A program made the translations under genes and the position numbers. Under the pieces are notes generated by a model. It saw nothing but the letters and a program-made list of their open reading frames with translations, made no database searches and was not told where the DNA came from. A DNA stretch of 64,000 nucleotides from CAZOOR01 sp964581505 (lineage in GTDB: Bacteria; Bacteroidota; Ignavibacteria; Kapaibacteriales; UBA2268), in contig CAZOOR010000002.1 in NCBI GenBank assembly GCA_964581505.1, positions 26,641-90,640 on the forward strand. Direction: 5' to 3'. Each line of letters opens with the position of its first letter. Within the stretch, counting starts at the first letter, position 1. Shown in pieces: positions 17,965 through 27,359 of the stretch.

Positions 17965-18894
17965 ATGTATATAGGAATAGATTTAGGCGGAACAAATCTC
18001 AAAACAGGCGTTTTGAATGAGAAGGGTGAAATTGTATATCAATACACTCAGGCAACTCGTGCTAACAAAGGTCTTGAATATGTCCTCAATAATTTAAAAC
18101 GTATGATATATAATCTATTGGATAAGTATAAAGATGTCCAATCGATTGGTGTTGGAATACCTGGAATAATTGATGAAGACGGTACTGTTAAGATTTCTCC
18201 GAACCTACCGGAGTGGGTAGATATTCCATTGGGAAAATTTTTGAAGAATATTTTTCCGCTTCCTTCAATTGTTGATAATGATGCAAATGCTGCTGCCATT
18301 GCCGAATTGGAATTAGGCGCGGCACAAGATACAAATAACTTTATTTATGTTACTTTGGGTACAGGTGCCGGTGGTGCTATCGTTATAAATAAGCAATTAT
18401 ACCGTGGTGAGGGACTTGCCGCAGGCGAGTTCGGACATATTATTATTGATGACGATGCCCCTATTGATGACGATGCAATTTATCGCACTGGTATTGTTGA
18501 AAAATTTGTTGGTAGAAACCATATCACAGACTTTGCTCGTGAATTTTTAAAAGATTATCCCGATTCACTATTGCATAAATATGCTCGCCCCGACCCATAT
18601 TTTATTTCCGAAGCATTGAGCAAAGGAGATGAAGCGGCGGAAAAATTATTTACAATTATCGGAACAAAACTCGGTATCGGTTTGGCTTCCGCTCTTAATC
18701 TTCTTGATATTGGCTTGGTCGTTGTCGGTGGTGGTATTTCGCAGGCACACCCTCATCTGCTCGATACAGCTGAAAAAGTGCTTAAAGAACGTACACTACC
18801 CCCAATAGCCGAAAGGGCTCAAATTAGAAAAGCAAAATTCACAAAAGATGCCGGTATTATCGGAGCGGCTCTGCTTGGTAAGAAATATCTTTAA
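17965..18894 (+). CDS. ROK family sugar kinase (glucokinase-like) without the zinc motif
   Basis: 309 residues. The N-terminal phosphate-binding motif is IGIDLGGTNLKTGV (3-16), followed by GVGIPGIID, the catalytic Asp in VDNDANAAA (about 109), and LGTGAGGAIV. The zinc-coordinating His of GEFGHIIID is kept, but the downstream CxCGxxGC cluster that defines most ROK kinases is replaced by an acidic segment (DDDAPIDDDAIYR), so the zinc site is probably lost. VVVGGGIS closes the fold. It likely phosphorylates glucose or another hexose at the expense of ATP in the cytoplasm; no DNA-binding domain is present, so it is not a ROK repressor. Its stop overlaps the stop of the convergent lyase gene. Confidence 0.87.
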   Translation: MYIGIDLGGTNLKTGVLNEKGEIVYQYTQATRANKGLEYVLNNLKRMIYNLLDKYKDVQSIGVGIPGIIDEDGTVKISPNLPEWVDIPLGKFLKNIFPLPSIVDNDANAAAIAELELGAAQDTNNFIYVTLGTGAGGAIVINKQLYRGEGLAAGEFGHIIIDDDAPIDDDAIYRTGIVEKFVGRNHITDFAREFLKDYPDSLLHKYARPDPYFISEALSKGDEAAEKLFTIIGTKLGIGLASALNLLDIGLVVVGGGISQAHPHLLDTAEKVLKERTLPPIAERAQIRKAKFTKDAGIIGAALLGKKYL

Positions 18895-20828
18895 TATTGA
18901 ATTATCCACTCTGTTTCTTGAGAATGCGAAAAAAGTGTAATCTTTTTCGCATTTTCTCTTTTACCATAAGCCGAAGAATAATAGTAATTACTAATCAGAT
19001 ATTTATTCTTTCCTGTGATTAAGTTTAATTGAGTATCGGCATTTATTAGAATAATTCTATCTTGCTCAGATATTACTTTTACTTTCGGGTGCAAATGGAA
19101 GTTTATTTGTTTGTCATCTGATAAAGTACAAACACCTGTACATATAAGTCTATCAATACAATGAATTTGTCGTTCGTTAAGACTTATTATTCTCTCCGCT
19201 TTATTCCCAAATCCATAATGAATTCCATATAGTTTTGTTGCGGAAGCTTCTATTATACGTGCTTTTGCCTTTTCAATTAACCAGAATAAATCGTCATTTG
19301 AATTTGTCAGGATTAGATTTTGTTCCTTATCCTTAATGGAGATAGTATTATGATATTCCGTACTACGATATTTATTACGGATAGCAGGTTCAGGTAAATA
19401 GCAATATGTTCCCGGGTCAACAAAGAAATCTAGTCCATTTAATCTAAATGTAAATGATAAAGCATCGTTATGTGCGTGTCCCCCCTTGCCTCTCTGCCCG
19501 ACATTTCCGCAACGAAATGTAAAGAACATATCTTTATTTTTCCTAATATATATACCACTATTAGGGAAATCGTACATTTCCTTACTTATAGTTTTTTTAA
19601 TATATCGTAAAATATATTTAACAGATAGTTCGCTTGTATTAAGAATATCAGCCGGTTGAATCTTTAATAAATATCCGCTATCATTATCACCTATTTGCGA
19701 TATTCTTCCGTTGTCATCAGCATTTGCAAGAGTGAATCTTATTATACTTTCAAACCATTTTTTCAACTCGTCCGAGTTCAACAATTCGACATTACAGAGA
19801 TTTAAAAGACTATTAGAAAGAAATATCGCTTGTGCTGTAAAGAAGTGATAAGGAATTGATGCTTCAAAATTTCCGCCGTCTTCATTAAATTGATATAGAA
19901 TTTCTTGTCTTAATTGACTTAATGCAAAATCGAATCTTTCACTATCTTGAAAATTGTCCGATAAATATATTTCACAAGCCAGTAAACCAACTATATTGAA
20001 AATATAGTGATTTGCTCTCAATCCTTCATTCCATTCCAAATTATCGAATATATACTCCGAATGCAAGCGAATATAAGAAAAGATAAGATTATCAATATCT
20101 TCATCAATTGTAGAAGTATATTTACTCAATACGGAAACAGAAAAAATCAGACTAATAGCACGTATAGCAACATCCATTGTAGATTTCCATTGTATCCCGT
20201 AACTTGGTGGATTGCAGGCAATGAAATCTATTATCTGGCTCTTTAACTCAATTTCAAATTCTTCTTTACCTGCAGTTGCCAAATATGCAAGAGGTATAAA
20301 ATGCTGAAGTCTCCCCAATTCCCAAGGAATTTTAACATCACTACCGTGCAAATTTTGATACTTCAAATATTCCGATTTTATTGATGAATCCCAAGAATAG
20401 CCTGATTTGAAATCGCATTGCCAATTGAGCAGATTATAATCATCGGGCAATAGTCCCAATAATTCAGATGCCCTTTCTTGATTAGCCGGATTAATATTTT
20501 TCTTTACAAACTCATTTCTATCTATTTGCAGATTATTATCTACTTCACTACTGCCAAGAAGAGCAAATTTATGCGATAATAAAGGCATACAATACTTTGC
20601 CAATTCATCAATAGAATTCTCAATTTCCTCCGGTGCCGGAAGTAAACATACAAACGGCTTGTAATTCGGTTTGCACGAATTGTCTTTTCCGATTGAACTA
20701 AATGTAAATTCATCAGATATATTAATATGTTTCTTTTTCTTTCTAAAAAAAGTAGAACTCAATTTCCGTAGAACTATTTTCCGCGGAATAGCATTTGCTT
20801 TGATAATATTTGTCTTTATTCTATTCAA
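18891..20828 (-). CDS. Heparinase II/III-like protein (polysaccharide lyase fold)
   Basis: 645 residues. The N-terminal two thirds is an alpha-helical toroid (W/Y rich, WELGRLQHFIPLAYLA, STMDVAIRAISL, WNEGLRANHYIFNIVGLL). From about 430 comes the beta domain with GGHAHNDALSFTFRLNG and FVDPGTYCY, typical of heparinase II/III family proteins that cleave acidic polysaccharides and sit in surface-glycan gene sets. I see no signal peptide: the start is the TTG at 20828 and the N-terminus is strongly basic, so either export is non-classical, the start is wrong, or it acts inside. The exact substrate is unknown. It overlaps the ROK gene tail-to-tail by 4 bases. Confidence 0.8.
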   Translation of the reverse strand: MNRIKTNIIKANAIPRKIVLRKLSSTFFRKKKKHINISDEFTFSSIGKDNSCKPNYKPFVCLLPAPEEIENSIDELAKYCMPLLSHKFALLGSSEVDNNLQIDRNEFVKKNINPANQERASELLGLLPDDYNLLNWQCDFKSGYSWDSSIKSEYLKYQNLHGSDVKIPWELGRLQHFIPLAYLATAGKEEFEIELKSQIIDFIACNPPSYGIQWKSTMDVAIRAISLIFSVSVLSKYTSTIDEDIDNLIFSYIRLHSEYIFDNLEWNEGLRANHYIFNIVGLLACEIYLSDNFQDSERFDFALSQLRQEILYQFNEDGGNFEASIPYHFFTAQAIFLSNSLLNLCNVELLNSDELKKWFESIIRFTLANADDNGRISQIGDNDSGYLLKIQPADILNTSELSVKYILRYIKKTISKEMYDFPNSGIYIRKNKDMFFTFRCGNVGQRGKGGHAHNDALSFTFRLNGLDFFVDPGTYCYLPEPAIRNKYRSTEYHNTISIKDKEQNLILTNSNDDLFWLIEKAKARIIEASATKLYGIHYGFGNKAERIISLNERQIHCIDRLICTGVCTLSDDKQINFHLHPKVKVISEQDRIILINADTQLNLITGKNKYLISNYYYSSAYGKRENAKKITLFSHSQETEWIIQY

Positions 20829-20951
20829 TTGTGATTTTCTTTCATATTCTCATAAGAAAATTGCAAAAAAACTTCCAACTAATCAAAAATGTTTTAATAT
20901 TTTTGAGAACATACGTCTGTAATTTTTTATAACGAACTTAACGGTGCAATA

Positions 20952-21137
20952 ATGGAAGTAAAAAAACTCGAAAGTAAAAATTTTGATGATTATGAAATAT
21001 TAATCAGAAGAAGAGGCGATAATGACTACGCCTCCTACTGCCCTCAACTTAATTATATGATTTCAGGTACAGAACACGAGGAAGTCCTGAAACTAATGCA
21101 GGAGCATATTCAGGCGTATATTGGAAAATTAAATTAA
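20952..21137 (+). CDS. Small HicB-like protein (61 aa)
   Basis: 61 residues, MEVKKLESKNFDDYEILIRRRGDNDY at the start then ASYCPQLNYMISG and a helix EEVLKLMQEHIQAYIG. The strand-strand-helix order with a YCPQL core resembles the partial RNase H fold of HicB-type proteins (DYSVYCPELPGCVSQG pattern). No HicA toxin is next to it, so it is probably a stand-alone HicB-fold protein rather than an antitoxin. It stops 9 bases before the CPBP protease gene and probably shares its transcript. Confidence 0.65.
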   Translation: MEVKKLESKNFDDYEILIRRRGDNDYASYCPQLNYMISGTEHEEVLKLMQEHIQAYIGKLN

Positions 21138-21146
21138 TACTCGGAG

Positions 21147-22031
21147 ATGCCGACATTCAATAACATCGCGGTTTCTCTCACCGATTCTTGGTGGAAGAAA
21201 TCGCTTTTATTTTTATCCATCTTCCTTATCATAGAGAAATCGCTTTTTTTTCTAATATCTATGTTTTGGATTCCATCTCCTATTGCTGTATCTATAATTA
21301 TACTTTTTGCCACTCTAATATCATCATTTCTTATTGAGCAATTTCGTCCCAATTCAAAATGGTATTATATCGGCTTCTTCTATGACCGGACTATACTCGG
21401 CAATTTTTCAACGATTATAATAATATCATTCACATCGTTTATTATTATTTCCCTTGTATTAGTTCTATCAGGTTCACTCCCTAAACTCAATCCTAAGTTT
21501 GAAATATGGGCTGTGATTATTATGAGTATTCAAATATTCATTATGGCATTTTATGAGGAATTGCTGTTCCGAGGAATCATTTTTCAATCAATGTTAGAAC
21601 GCTTCGGCGAGGTTTTCCCGACAATTGTTATATCGCTGATATTTGCTCTTTTTCATTTATTCAATCCCGAGATTTGTTTTATAGCATTTGTCAATCTGTT
21701 TTTTGCCGGAATTCTTTTCTCTATTGTTTTTATACAAACACGTTCAATTCTGCTTGTAACAATTGTACATTTTTTTTGGAATATTTTTCAAGTAGCACTA
21801 TTGGGCTGGAATGTCAGCGGAATCCACTATCCTTATGGAATATTTATTTTCCCATCAATGGAACTCCCATACTGGCTTAGCGGCGGATATTTCGGATTAG
21901 AAGCAACGCCCCTTCTTTCAATTATTTTATTATTCAATATAATATTACTCAATAAATATTTAAAAAAATCGCCTTTTATTTCGTCCTTATTAATGAAACG
22001 TGAATATCTTAAATACGGAATCAATATATGA
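21147..22031 (+). CDS. CPBP family intramembrane metalloprotease (CAAX protease-like)
   Basis: 294 residues with about eight hydrophobic helices. The family motifs are present: EExxxR as EELLFRG (Glu137, Glu138, Arg142), the FxxxH motif as FALFH (His170), and HFFWN near 206. CPBP/Abi proteases act in the membrane on peptides or lipoproteins; the substrate is unknown here. The ATG follows CTCGGAG. Its stop overlaps the next start as ATGA (22028-22031), indicating translational coupling with the TPR protein downstream. Confidence 0.87.
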   Translation: MPTFNNIAVSLTDSWWKKSLLFLSIFLIIEKSLFFLISMFWIPSPIAVSIIILFATLISSFLIEQFRPNSKWYYIGFFYDRTILGNFSTIIIISFTSFIIISLVLVLSGSLPKLNPKFEIWAVIIMSIQIFIMAFYEELLFRGIIFQSMLERFGEVFPTIVISLIFALFHLFNPEICFIAFVNLFFAGILFSIVFIQTRSILLVTIVHFFWNIFQVALLGWNVSGIHYPYGIFIFPSMELPYWLSGGYFGLEATPLLSIILLFNIILLNKYLKKSPFISSLLMKREYLKYGINI

Positions 22032-23179
22032 AAAAAATATTTTTGTTGCTAATATTAATAACTTTTACTGTTGCTACAAACTCCCTACTATCCCAGTGGA
22101 CAATATTGAAAACAGATGCAGACAGTTTGATATTAAAAGGTGCCGACTACGTGTATAATTGCCAGTTCGATAACGCACGCGAAACATTTGATAAAGTAAT
22201 AAAATTATATCCCGATAATCCTGCCGGTTATTTCCTTGATGCTATGGTTGATTGGTGGAAGATAGCTACATTTCGTAATACGCGGAGCTACGACAAGCAG
22301 TTTATGAAAAAAATAAACGGTGTGATTGAGAAGTGCGAACAAATGCTTGAAGAGAATCGCGGTAATATTGCCGCACTGTTTTTCAAAGGCGGTGCATTGG
22401 GATATCGAGCCAGATATTACGTCATACGCAAGAGTTGGTTCAACGCCGCAACTGATGGATACAGTGCATTCAAGATACTTAAAAAGTGTTATAGAATTGC
22501 TCCGAGCAATCACGATATTATGCTTGGTACGGGTATTTATAATTATTTCGCCGCTGTACTACCAGATGAATATCCTGCAATTGCCCCGTTAATTGCATTT
22601 GCACCTCCCGGAGATAAGGAACTCGGACTTCTACAACTAAAAGCCGCCGCAAAATATGCACGCTACTCAGCAGTCGAAGCAAAGATTGTATTACTACAAG
22701 TCTATTATGATTTTAATAAAGATTATAAATCAGCACTACCAATTGCAGAAGAATTGCACAAACGCTATCCCAATAACCCTATGTTACATAGATATTACGG
22801 ACGCGCACTCGTTACACAATGGCATCTAGATGAATTTGAGAAACTTTGGCGAGAGGTACTAATCAGATATATTGACAAACAACCCGGCTATGATGTTAAA
22901 ACTGCACGCGAAGCCCTTTATTACATTGGTTATGCACTCAAATCAAAAAGAAAATTTCCTATTGCTCTCAAATATTTGAAAAAGTGCAATGAAGCATCAA
23001 TAAAACTTGATAAAAAACCGAGTGGGTTTATGATACTTGCCAATCTGAAAATTGCAGATATATATTATCTTCAACACAAATACAAGTCTGCTCGGAAATA
23101 TGCAAAACGTGTTCTTAATTGGGACGATTACAAAGGTTCCCACAAAGCGGCAAAGGAATTACTTAGTAAATTGAAGTAG
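22028..23179 (+). CDS. Exported TPR-like repeat protein
   Basis: 383 residues with a signal peptide (1-22, TVATNSLLSQW). Helical repeats with TPR character follow (ADYVYNCQFDNARETFDKVIKLYPDNPAGYF near 34-65; YKSALPIAEELHKRYPNNPMLHRYYGRAL near 235-265; FPIALKYLKKCNEA; YKSARKYAKRVLNW near the end). There are no catalytic motifs, so it is probably a periplasmic scaffold. It is translationally coupled to the CPBP protease and followed 42 bases later by namZ, suggesting an envelope-related set. Confidence 0.75.
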   Translation: MKKIFLLLILITFTVATNSLLSQWTILKTDADSLILKGADYVYNCQFDNARETFDKVIKLYPDNPAGYFLDAMVDWWKIATFRNTRSYDKQFMKKINGVIEKCEQMLEENRGNIAALFFKGGALGYRARYYVIRKSWFNAATDGYSAFKILKKCYRIAPSNHDIMLGTGIYNYFAAVLPDEYPAIAPLIAFAPPGDKELGLLQLKAAAKYARYSAVEAKIVLLQVYYDFNKDYKSALPIAEELHKRYPNNPMLHRYYGRALVTQWHLDEFEKLWREVLIRYIDKQPGYDVKTAREALYYIGYALKSKRKFPIALKYLKKCNEASIKLDKKPSGFMILANLKIADIYYLQHKYKSARKYAKRVLNWDDYKGSHKAAKELLSKLK

Positions 23180-23221
23180 TTTCATTATCTTTGTAAGGTA
23201 ATCATTTGCATTTTTTTGAAT

Positions 23222-24436
23222 ATGTATAGATATATTTTTCTATTACTTCTTTATGTTTTTGCGGCAAATGCGGCTGAACAGCAACAGACAGTAAAACTCG
23301 GCATAGACCTTGTAGTGGATAATGACTTTGAAATATTCAGAGGCAAGCGGCTTGCGATACTATCCAATAATGCCGGCAGAGCATCAAACAAGAAACTTAG
23401 TGCAGAACTTTTTGTCAAATCACAAAAATGTAGAGTAGTCTCAATATTTGCACCCGAACATGGTTTTAAAACCTGGGTGCGGGCAGGTCGGAAAGTAAAA
23501 GACGATTCTCTTTTCGGCTTACCTGTGTATTCACTTTATGGCAGAAACCGCCGCCCACAAAAGCACCAACTCGATAATGTTGATATGGTAATAATCGACT
23601 TGCAGGATATAGGTATTCGTTCCTACACATATATCAGCAGTATGTACAATATGCTTGATGCTTGTGCAGAGTGGGGAATTCCGGTTATTGTTCTCGACCG
23701 CCCTAATCCAATGAGCGGCTTGATTGTGGACGGCAATGTCCCTGACCCCGGAATGCAATCATTTGTTAGCATTATTCCCGTTTCCTATATTCACGGTTGC
23801 ACAATCGGAGAACTTGCTCAAATGATTAATGAAGAAGGTTGGCTACCCAATGACATCTTTGGCAAGCCACGCAAATGCAACCTCTCTATTATTGCAATGG
23901 AAAACTGGCATAGGAATATGGTCTGGGAGGACACGGGAATTCATTGGACACCTACATCGCCAAATATTCCTACACCTCAATCTGTACGCGGTTGCGCTAT
24001 GATGGGTATCTTCGGAGAATTAGGACTCTTTCCTATTAGTCTCGGCGTCAAACTTCCTTTTCAATATTTCGGTAGAATCAAATTCGATAATATTCAACCC
24101 ATAATAGATTCAATTAACTTTCCGGGCATTGTTCTTGAACCTGTATTTAGAAAATCGACAACAGGAATCAGATTGAAGTTTGAATACAGTTTGTCTTTTG
24201 CTCCATATACATCAGGCATACGCTTATTTCTTGCTGTAAAAAGATTACAGCCGGAATTATTTAATCCTTTAAAAGTTCGTGTATCAAGAAAAAAAATGTT
24301 TGCCAAAGTAACAGGCACTAAAAAATTATTCAATGCCCTTTTTAATAATAATACCGAAAGCAATGTAATACAGATTGCTACAAAGGGATTAGAAGAATAT
24401 AAAAAACTCCGCCAAAAATATCTAATATACGATTAA
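23222..24436 (+). CDS. Exo-beta-N-acetylmuramidase NamZ-like (DUF1343)
   Basis: 404 residues counted from the ATG at 23222; a TTG two codons upstream (23216) is also possible but weaker. A signal peptide (1-18, ending ANAAE) targets it to the periplasm. DUF1343 signatures: GIDLVVDNDF, LAILSNNAGR, IFAPEHGF (about 79-86), DLQDIGIRSYTYISSM (about 121-136), VLDRPNPMSG and HWTPTSPNIPTP. Family members release N-acetylmuramic acid from peptidoglycan fragments (NamZ, glycosidase family GH171) in cell-wall recycling. A PBP4-type carboxypeptidase is also encoded in this window. Confidence 0.88.
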   Translation: MYRYIFLLLLYVFAANAAEQQQTVKLGIDLVVDNDFEIFRGKRLAILSNNAGRASNKKLSAELFVKSQKCRVVSIFAPEHGFKTWVRAGRKVKDDSLFGLPVYSLYGRNRRPQKHQLDNVDMVIIDLQDIGIRSYTYISSMYNMLDACAEWGIPVIVLDRPNPMSGLIVDGNVPDPGMQSFVSIIPVSYIHGCTIGELAQMINEEGWLPNDIFGKPRKCNLSIIAMENWHRNMVWEDTGIHWTPTSPNIPTPQSVRGCAMMGIFGELGLFPISLGVKLPFQYFGRIKFDNIQPIIDSINFPGIVLEPVFRKSTTGIRLKFEYSLSFAPYTSGIRLFLAVKRLQPELFNPLKVRVSRKKMFAKVTGTKKLFNALFNNNTESNVIQIATKGLEEYKKLRQKYLIYD

Positions 24437-24449
24437 CTGCAAACTAATT

Positions 24450-25937
24450 CTATTTATCCAGAATTACGCCTAACCCTACAGATATTCTGCGTGAAGCGTC
24501 AGGCTTTTCGGGAAGCAGGATATTTTTTCCGTCAATCACCATTATTGTAGAACCTCCACCGTCGAGATTCATTGCATCATAAGCACCGACTCTTTTCATT
24601 ATCTTAGTTAAATTTGCAAGAGATGCTCCAACCCTATGCTTACTCCGTGAAGAATATTCCACTGCAATAATAAATATCTTACTTTTATCTTTACTTGTTC
24701 CGATTGCCGTACGCGGTAATTGCATATTAATAAATCGGCGTGAGCGAAGCCCTTCCCTTCTCGCTTCATGCTTTGCTTTTCCGTTTCGCACCAGTCGCGG
24801 CGCCCCTGAAACACTATTATAAAAAACAACACTATCATATACATTTGTGGCAAATTTAACGCTTATCGTATCACCGGGTTTTGGCATTTTATCAATATTA
24901 ATATTTTTGCCATAGGAAATAATAAAACCGTTAAGAGGCATATTCACCAATCCAAGACTAAGATTCATTACTATTGCTTGCGTTTCCTTATTAACAGCTG
25001 GTCCTGTTATGTAATGACAAGCCGATTTATAATTATGGAACTCTGTACTTGACATTTGTTTTTTTGCTATTACTTCATTAATTAAGGAAACGGAATCAAG
25101 TTCGAAATCAGTTGAATCCATAAACTCAACTTCCGATAATGCCTGAACTATTGCATCTTTCACATCTTTTGCTATTGAAGATGCGGATATATACGGGACT
25201 ACTTCGCCGGCAAATTGATTATATAATACAACCCCGTTTGTATCTCTTCTTCTATTTACATTGCTAATTTTAAATTTGCTATTATTCGAACCTTGCATTG
25301 TTCCGCTTATAAAAAAATTGTCTATGTATAAATGAGAATGTGCATCGAATAAGCCCGATGTCCAATTTTTGTGAGTTTTCATTTCAACAAGTTCACCATC
25401 AACAATTGTTGGTCCAATCGGATAATTTGTATAAGCACGCCAAAAATTAGCATTTACTGCAACGAGTACGGAATCAATATATAGACTATCGAAATTATGA
25501 ACAATATTCTGAAGTTTATCAATTGATGTATTTGTGTTTCCAGCTTTGAGTGTTTTTAAATATACTTTCGAAGTGTCCAAGTCAATTTCAATCAAATGAA
25601 AATTATGTTTGTATTTGCCACCCCATGCAATCTTTTTATACTGAACACCTGTGGCTAATATCGTATCACTAAGTATTTCAAAAGCAGTTGAGTATTTTAC
25701 TTTTTTTGGAGGAATATATCTACTGCGGCGTCTGCGTCTGTGTTTACGTTTGCGGGTTGTTCCTTGTGTTTCACTTCTTAGATTTGCCTCTCCAAACGAT
25801 TCCCCACAATGCAAACCGGAAGAATTTGCAGACTCAACCCTAATGCTTGCAAAAGCAAAAATCAAAAAAATAGACACTATTAACCAAAAGAATTTAATTT
25901 TTTCTATCCTATTAATAAATAAATAACTATATTGCAA
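24450..25937 (-). CDS. Phosphodiester glycosidase family protein (NAGPA domain)
   Basis: The C-terminal 250 residues have the NAGPA/DUF2233 layout: VAVNANFWRAY near 180, LPRTAIGTSKDKSKIFIIAVE, then AYDAMNLDGGGSTIMVIDGK. This fold removes N-acetylglucosamine from phosphodiesters, and bacterial members act on wall or exopolysaccharide. The only start in the frame before the hydrophobic signal (residues 16-31) is a TTG at 25937, so the exact start is uncertain. A striking basic stretch follows the signal (about 61-80, RKRKHRRRRRSR then PPKKVK). It is convergent with namZ, with 13 bases between the stops. Confidence 0.8.
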   Translation of the reverse strand: MQYSYLFINRIEKIKFFWLIVSIFLIFAFASIRVESANSSGLHCGESFGEANLRSETQGTTRKRKHRRRRRSRYIPPKKVKYSTAFEILSDTILATGVQYKKIAWGGKYKHNFHLIEIDLDTSKVYLKTLKAGNTNTSIDKLQNIVHNFDSLYIDSVLVAVNANFWRAYTNYPIGPTIVDGELVEMKTHKNWTSGLFDAHSHLYIDNFFISGTMQGSNNSKFKISNVNRRRDTNGVVLYNQFAGEVVPYISASSIAKDVKDAIVQALSEVEFMDSTDFELDSVSLINEVIAKKQMSSTEFHNYKSACHYITGPAVNKETQAIVMNLSLGLVNMPLNGFIISYGKNINIDKMPKPGDTISVKFATNVYDSVVFYNSVSGAPRLVRNGKAKHEARREGLRSRRFINMQLPRTAIGTSKDKSKIFIIAVEYSSRSKHRVGASLANLTKIMKRVGAYDAMNLDGGGSTIMVIDGKNILLPEKPDASRRISVGLGVILDK

Positions 25938-26022
25938 ACTTAAAAAGAAAACTTAAATCTAAGAATTAATTCTTAGTAATTTTGAAAACAATTTTTATTC
26001 ATAAATAATAAAAGGTATAAAT

Positions 26023-26808
26023 ATGGCTTATGAAACAATACAATTCGAGAAAAAAGAAAACTACGTTATTCTTACAATCAATCGTCCCGACAAACTGAAT
26101 GCTTTAAATTCGCAAGTATTCTTTGATATTTACGATGCAATAACTGCTATTGAGACAGACATAGAGATTAAGGCAGTCATATTAACAGGTACGGGCGAGA
26201 AAGCATTTGCCGCAGGTGCTGATATTAAAGAACTAAATGCAAGCGATACAGATGCAACAGGTAAAATGTTTTCGGAACTCGGCTCAAAAGTTATGGCACG
26301 TCTCGAACAGCTTCGTATTCCGGTAATTGCGGCTGTAAACGGATTTGCTCTGGGCGGTGGTTGCGAACTTGCGATGTCCTGCCATTTACGCTTTGCTTCG
26401 CCCAATGCGAAATTCGGTCAGCCGGAAGTAAATCTCGGAATCATTCCGGGCTATGGTGGCACCCAACGTATGCCACGATTAATCGGTAGAGCAAAAACAA
26501 TTGAATTAATTATTTCCGGCAATATGATTGGTGCGGACGAAGCAAAGATGCTCGGATTAGTCAATGATGTATTTACTCAGGAAGAACTTATTCCAAAAAC
26601 CGAAGAATTTGTACGACTTGTTCTGAGTAAAGGTAGTATTGCTGTATCCAACGCAATTGATTGTATCCTGCGTTCCGAAGAACTTTCACTTGCCGAGGGT
26701 TTGGCTTATGAATCAAAATTATTCGGTCAGACCTGTGCAACTGATGACTTCAAAGAAGGTACATCGGCATTTCTCGAAAAACGCAAACCTGAATTCAAGG
26801 GGAAATAA
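26023..26808 (+). CDS. Enoyl-CoA hydratase / crotonase family
   Basis: 261 residues. Both catalytic glutamates of enoyl-CoA hydratases are present: Glu115 (GGGCELAM) and Glu135 (GQPEVNLGII), with the oxyanion loop GADIKEL (65-71) and the GYGGTQRMPRLIG signature. It hydrates trans-2-enoyl-CoA to 3-hydroxyacyl-CoA in fatty-acid or butyryl-CoA metabolism; short-chain (crotonyl) preference is likely for the stand-alone 260-residue type but not provable. It ends 2 bases before atpZ and may be transcribed into the ATP synthase cluster. Confidence 0.92.
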   Translation: MAYETIQFEKKENYVILTINRPDKLNALNSQVFFDIYDAITAIETDIEIKAVILTGTGEKAFAAGADIKELNASDTDATGKMFSELGSKVMARLEQLRIPVIAAVNGFALGGGCELAMSCHLRFASPNAKFGQPEVNLGIIPGYGGTQRMPRLIGRAKTIELIISGNMIGADEAKMLGLVNDVFTQEELIPKTEEFVRLVLSKGSIAVSNAIDCILRSEELSLAEGLAYESKLFGQTCATDDFKEGTSAFLEKRKPEFKGK

Positions 26809-26810
26809 TT

Positions 26811-27047
26811 TTGTTAAGAAAGAAATCAAAAGTTTTATACGAACTTGGTCCATACTTAAATTTAGGAATGCAATTAGCTGTAACTATTGTTCTAATGGTG
26901 TTTCTCGGTAAATGGTTGGATAATAAATACGACACAAGCCCTTGGTTCATTATTTCCTGTTCACTCTTCGGAGTAATAGCAGGAATGTATAATTTTCTGA
27001 AAGTCGCATTGAGTTCTAACAAAGTTAGGAAGAAGAAAAAAAAATGA
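26811..27047 (+). CDS. atpZ: AtpZ/AtpI-type ATP synthase accessory protein
   Basis: 78 residues, TTG start at 26811 supported by AAGGGG just upstream. Two membrane helices (about 19-33 and 43-64: LGMQLAVTIVLMVFLGKWLDNK, PWFIISCSLFGVIAGMYNF) fit the AtpZ family, small membrane proteins encoded at the head of atp operons with suggested roles in magnesium handling or c-ring assembly. The C-terminus is very basic (KVRKKKKK). It overlaps the next gene by 4 bases (ATGA). Confidence 0.82.
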   Translation: MLRKKSKVLYELGPYLNLGMQLAVTIVLMVFLGKWLDNKYDTSPWFIISCSLFGVIAGMYNFLKVALSSNKVRKKKKK

Positions 27048-27346
27048 CGCTTTCTATCATATTGGGAACATTATTAAGTATAATAAATGCCACCGCAGGA
27101 TATATAAGCGCACGCATTGCTTTGAAGAAAAATGATGAGTCTTTTAGCAATATTATCTTCGGCTCAATGATAATTAGATATTTTGTAGTATCAGTTGTTG
27201 TTTTCGTATCTCTTAAATATATAAGGATTAACCACTTAGGTTTTGGACTTAGTTTTATGATTTCTACCTTTATTTTAATAGTAATAGAAATTTTTTATCT
27301 GAATAATCGCTTAAATTTCTTAAATTTGCGGAACAAAAATAATTAA
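27044..27346 (+). CDS. AtpI-like ATP synthase-associated membrane protein
   Basis: 100 residues, four predicted membrane helices (LSIILGTLLSIINATAGYI; IIFGSMIIRYFVVSVVVFVSL; GFGLSFMISTFILIVIEIFYL). Position between atpZ and atpB and overall size match AtpI, a c-ring assembly factor, but sequence similarity to it is not obvious by eye. It overlaps atpZ by 4 bases and precedes atpB by 13, so it is in the same transcript. Confidence 0.7.
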   Translation: MTLSIILGTLLSIINATAGYISARIALKKNDESFSNIIFGSMIIRYFVVSVVVFVSLKYIRINHLGFGLSFMISTFILIVIEIFYLNNRLNFLNLRNKNN

Positions 27347-27359
27347 TAATAGGAATTTT

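Noticed and set aside
20952..21137. HicAB toxin-antitoxin system
   Set aside because: The 61-residue protein resembles HicB, but no HicA-like double-stranded RNA-binding toxin is adjacent on either side.
23216..23221. TTG start for the NamZ-like gene
   Set aside because: An ATG two codons later starts a better signal peptide (basic residue then hydrophobic core), so I used 23222.
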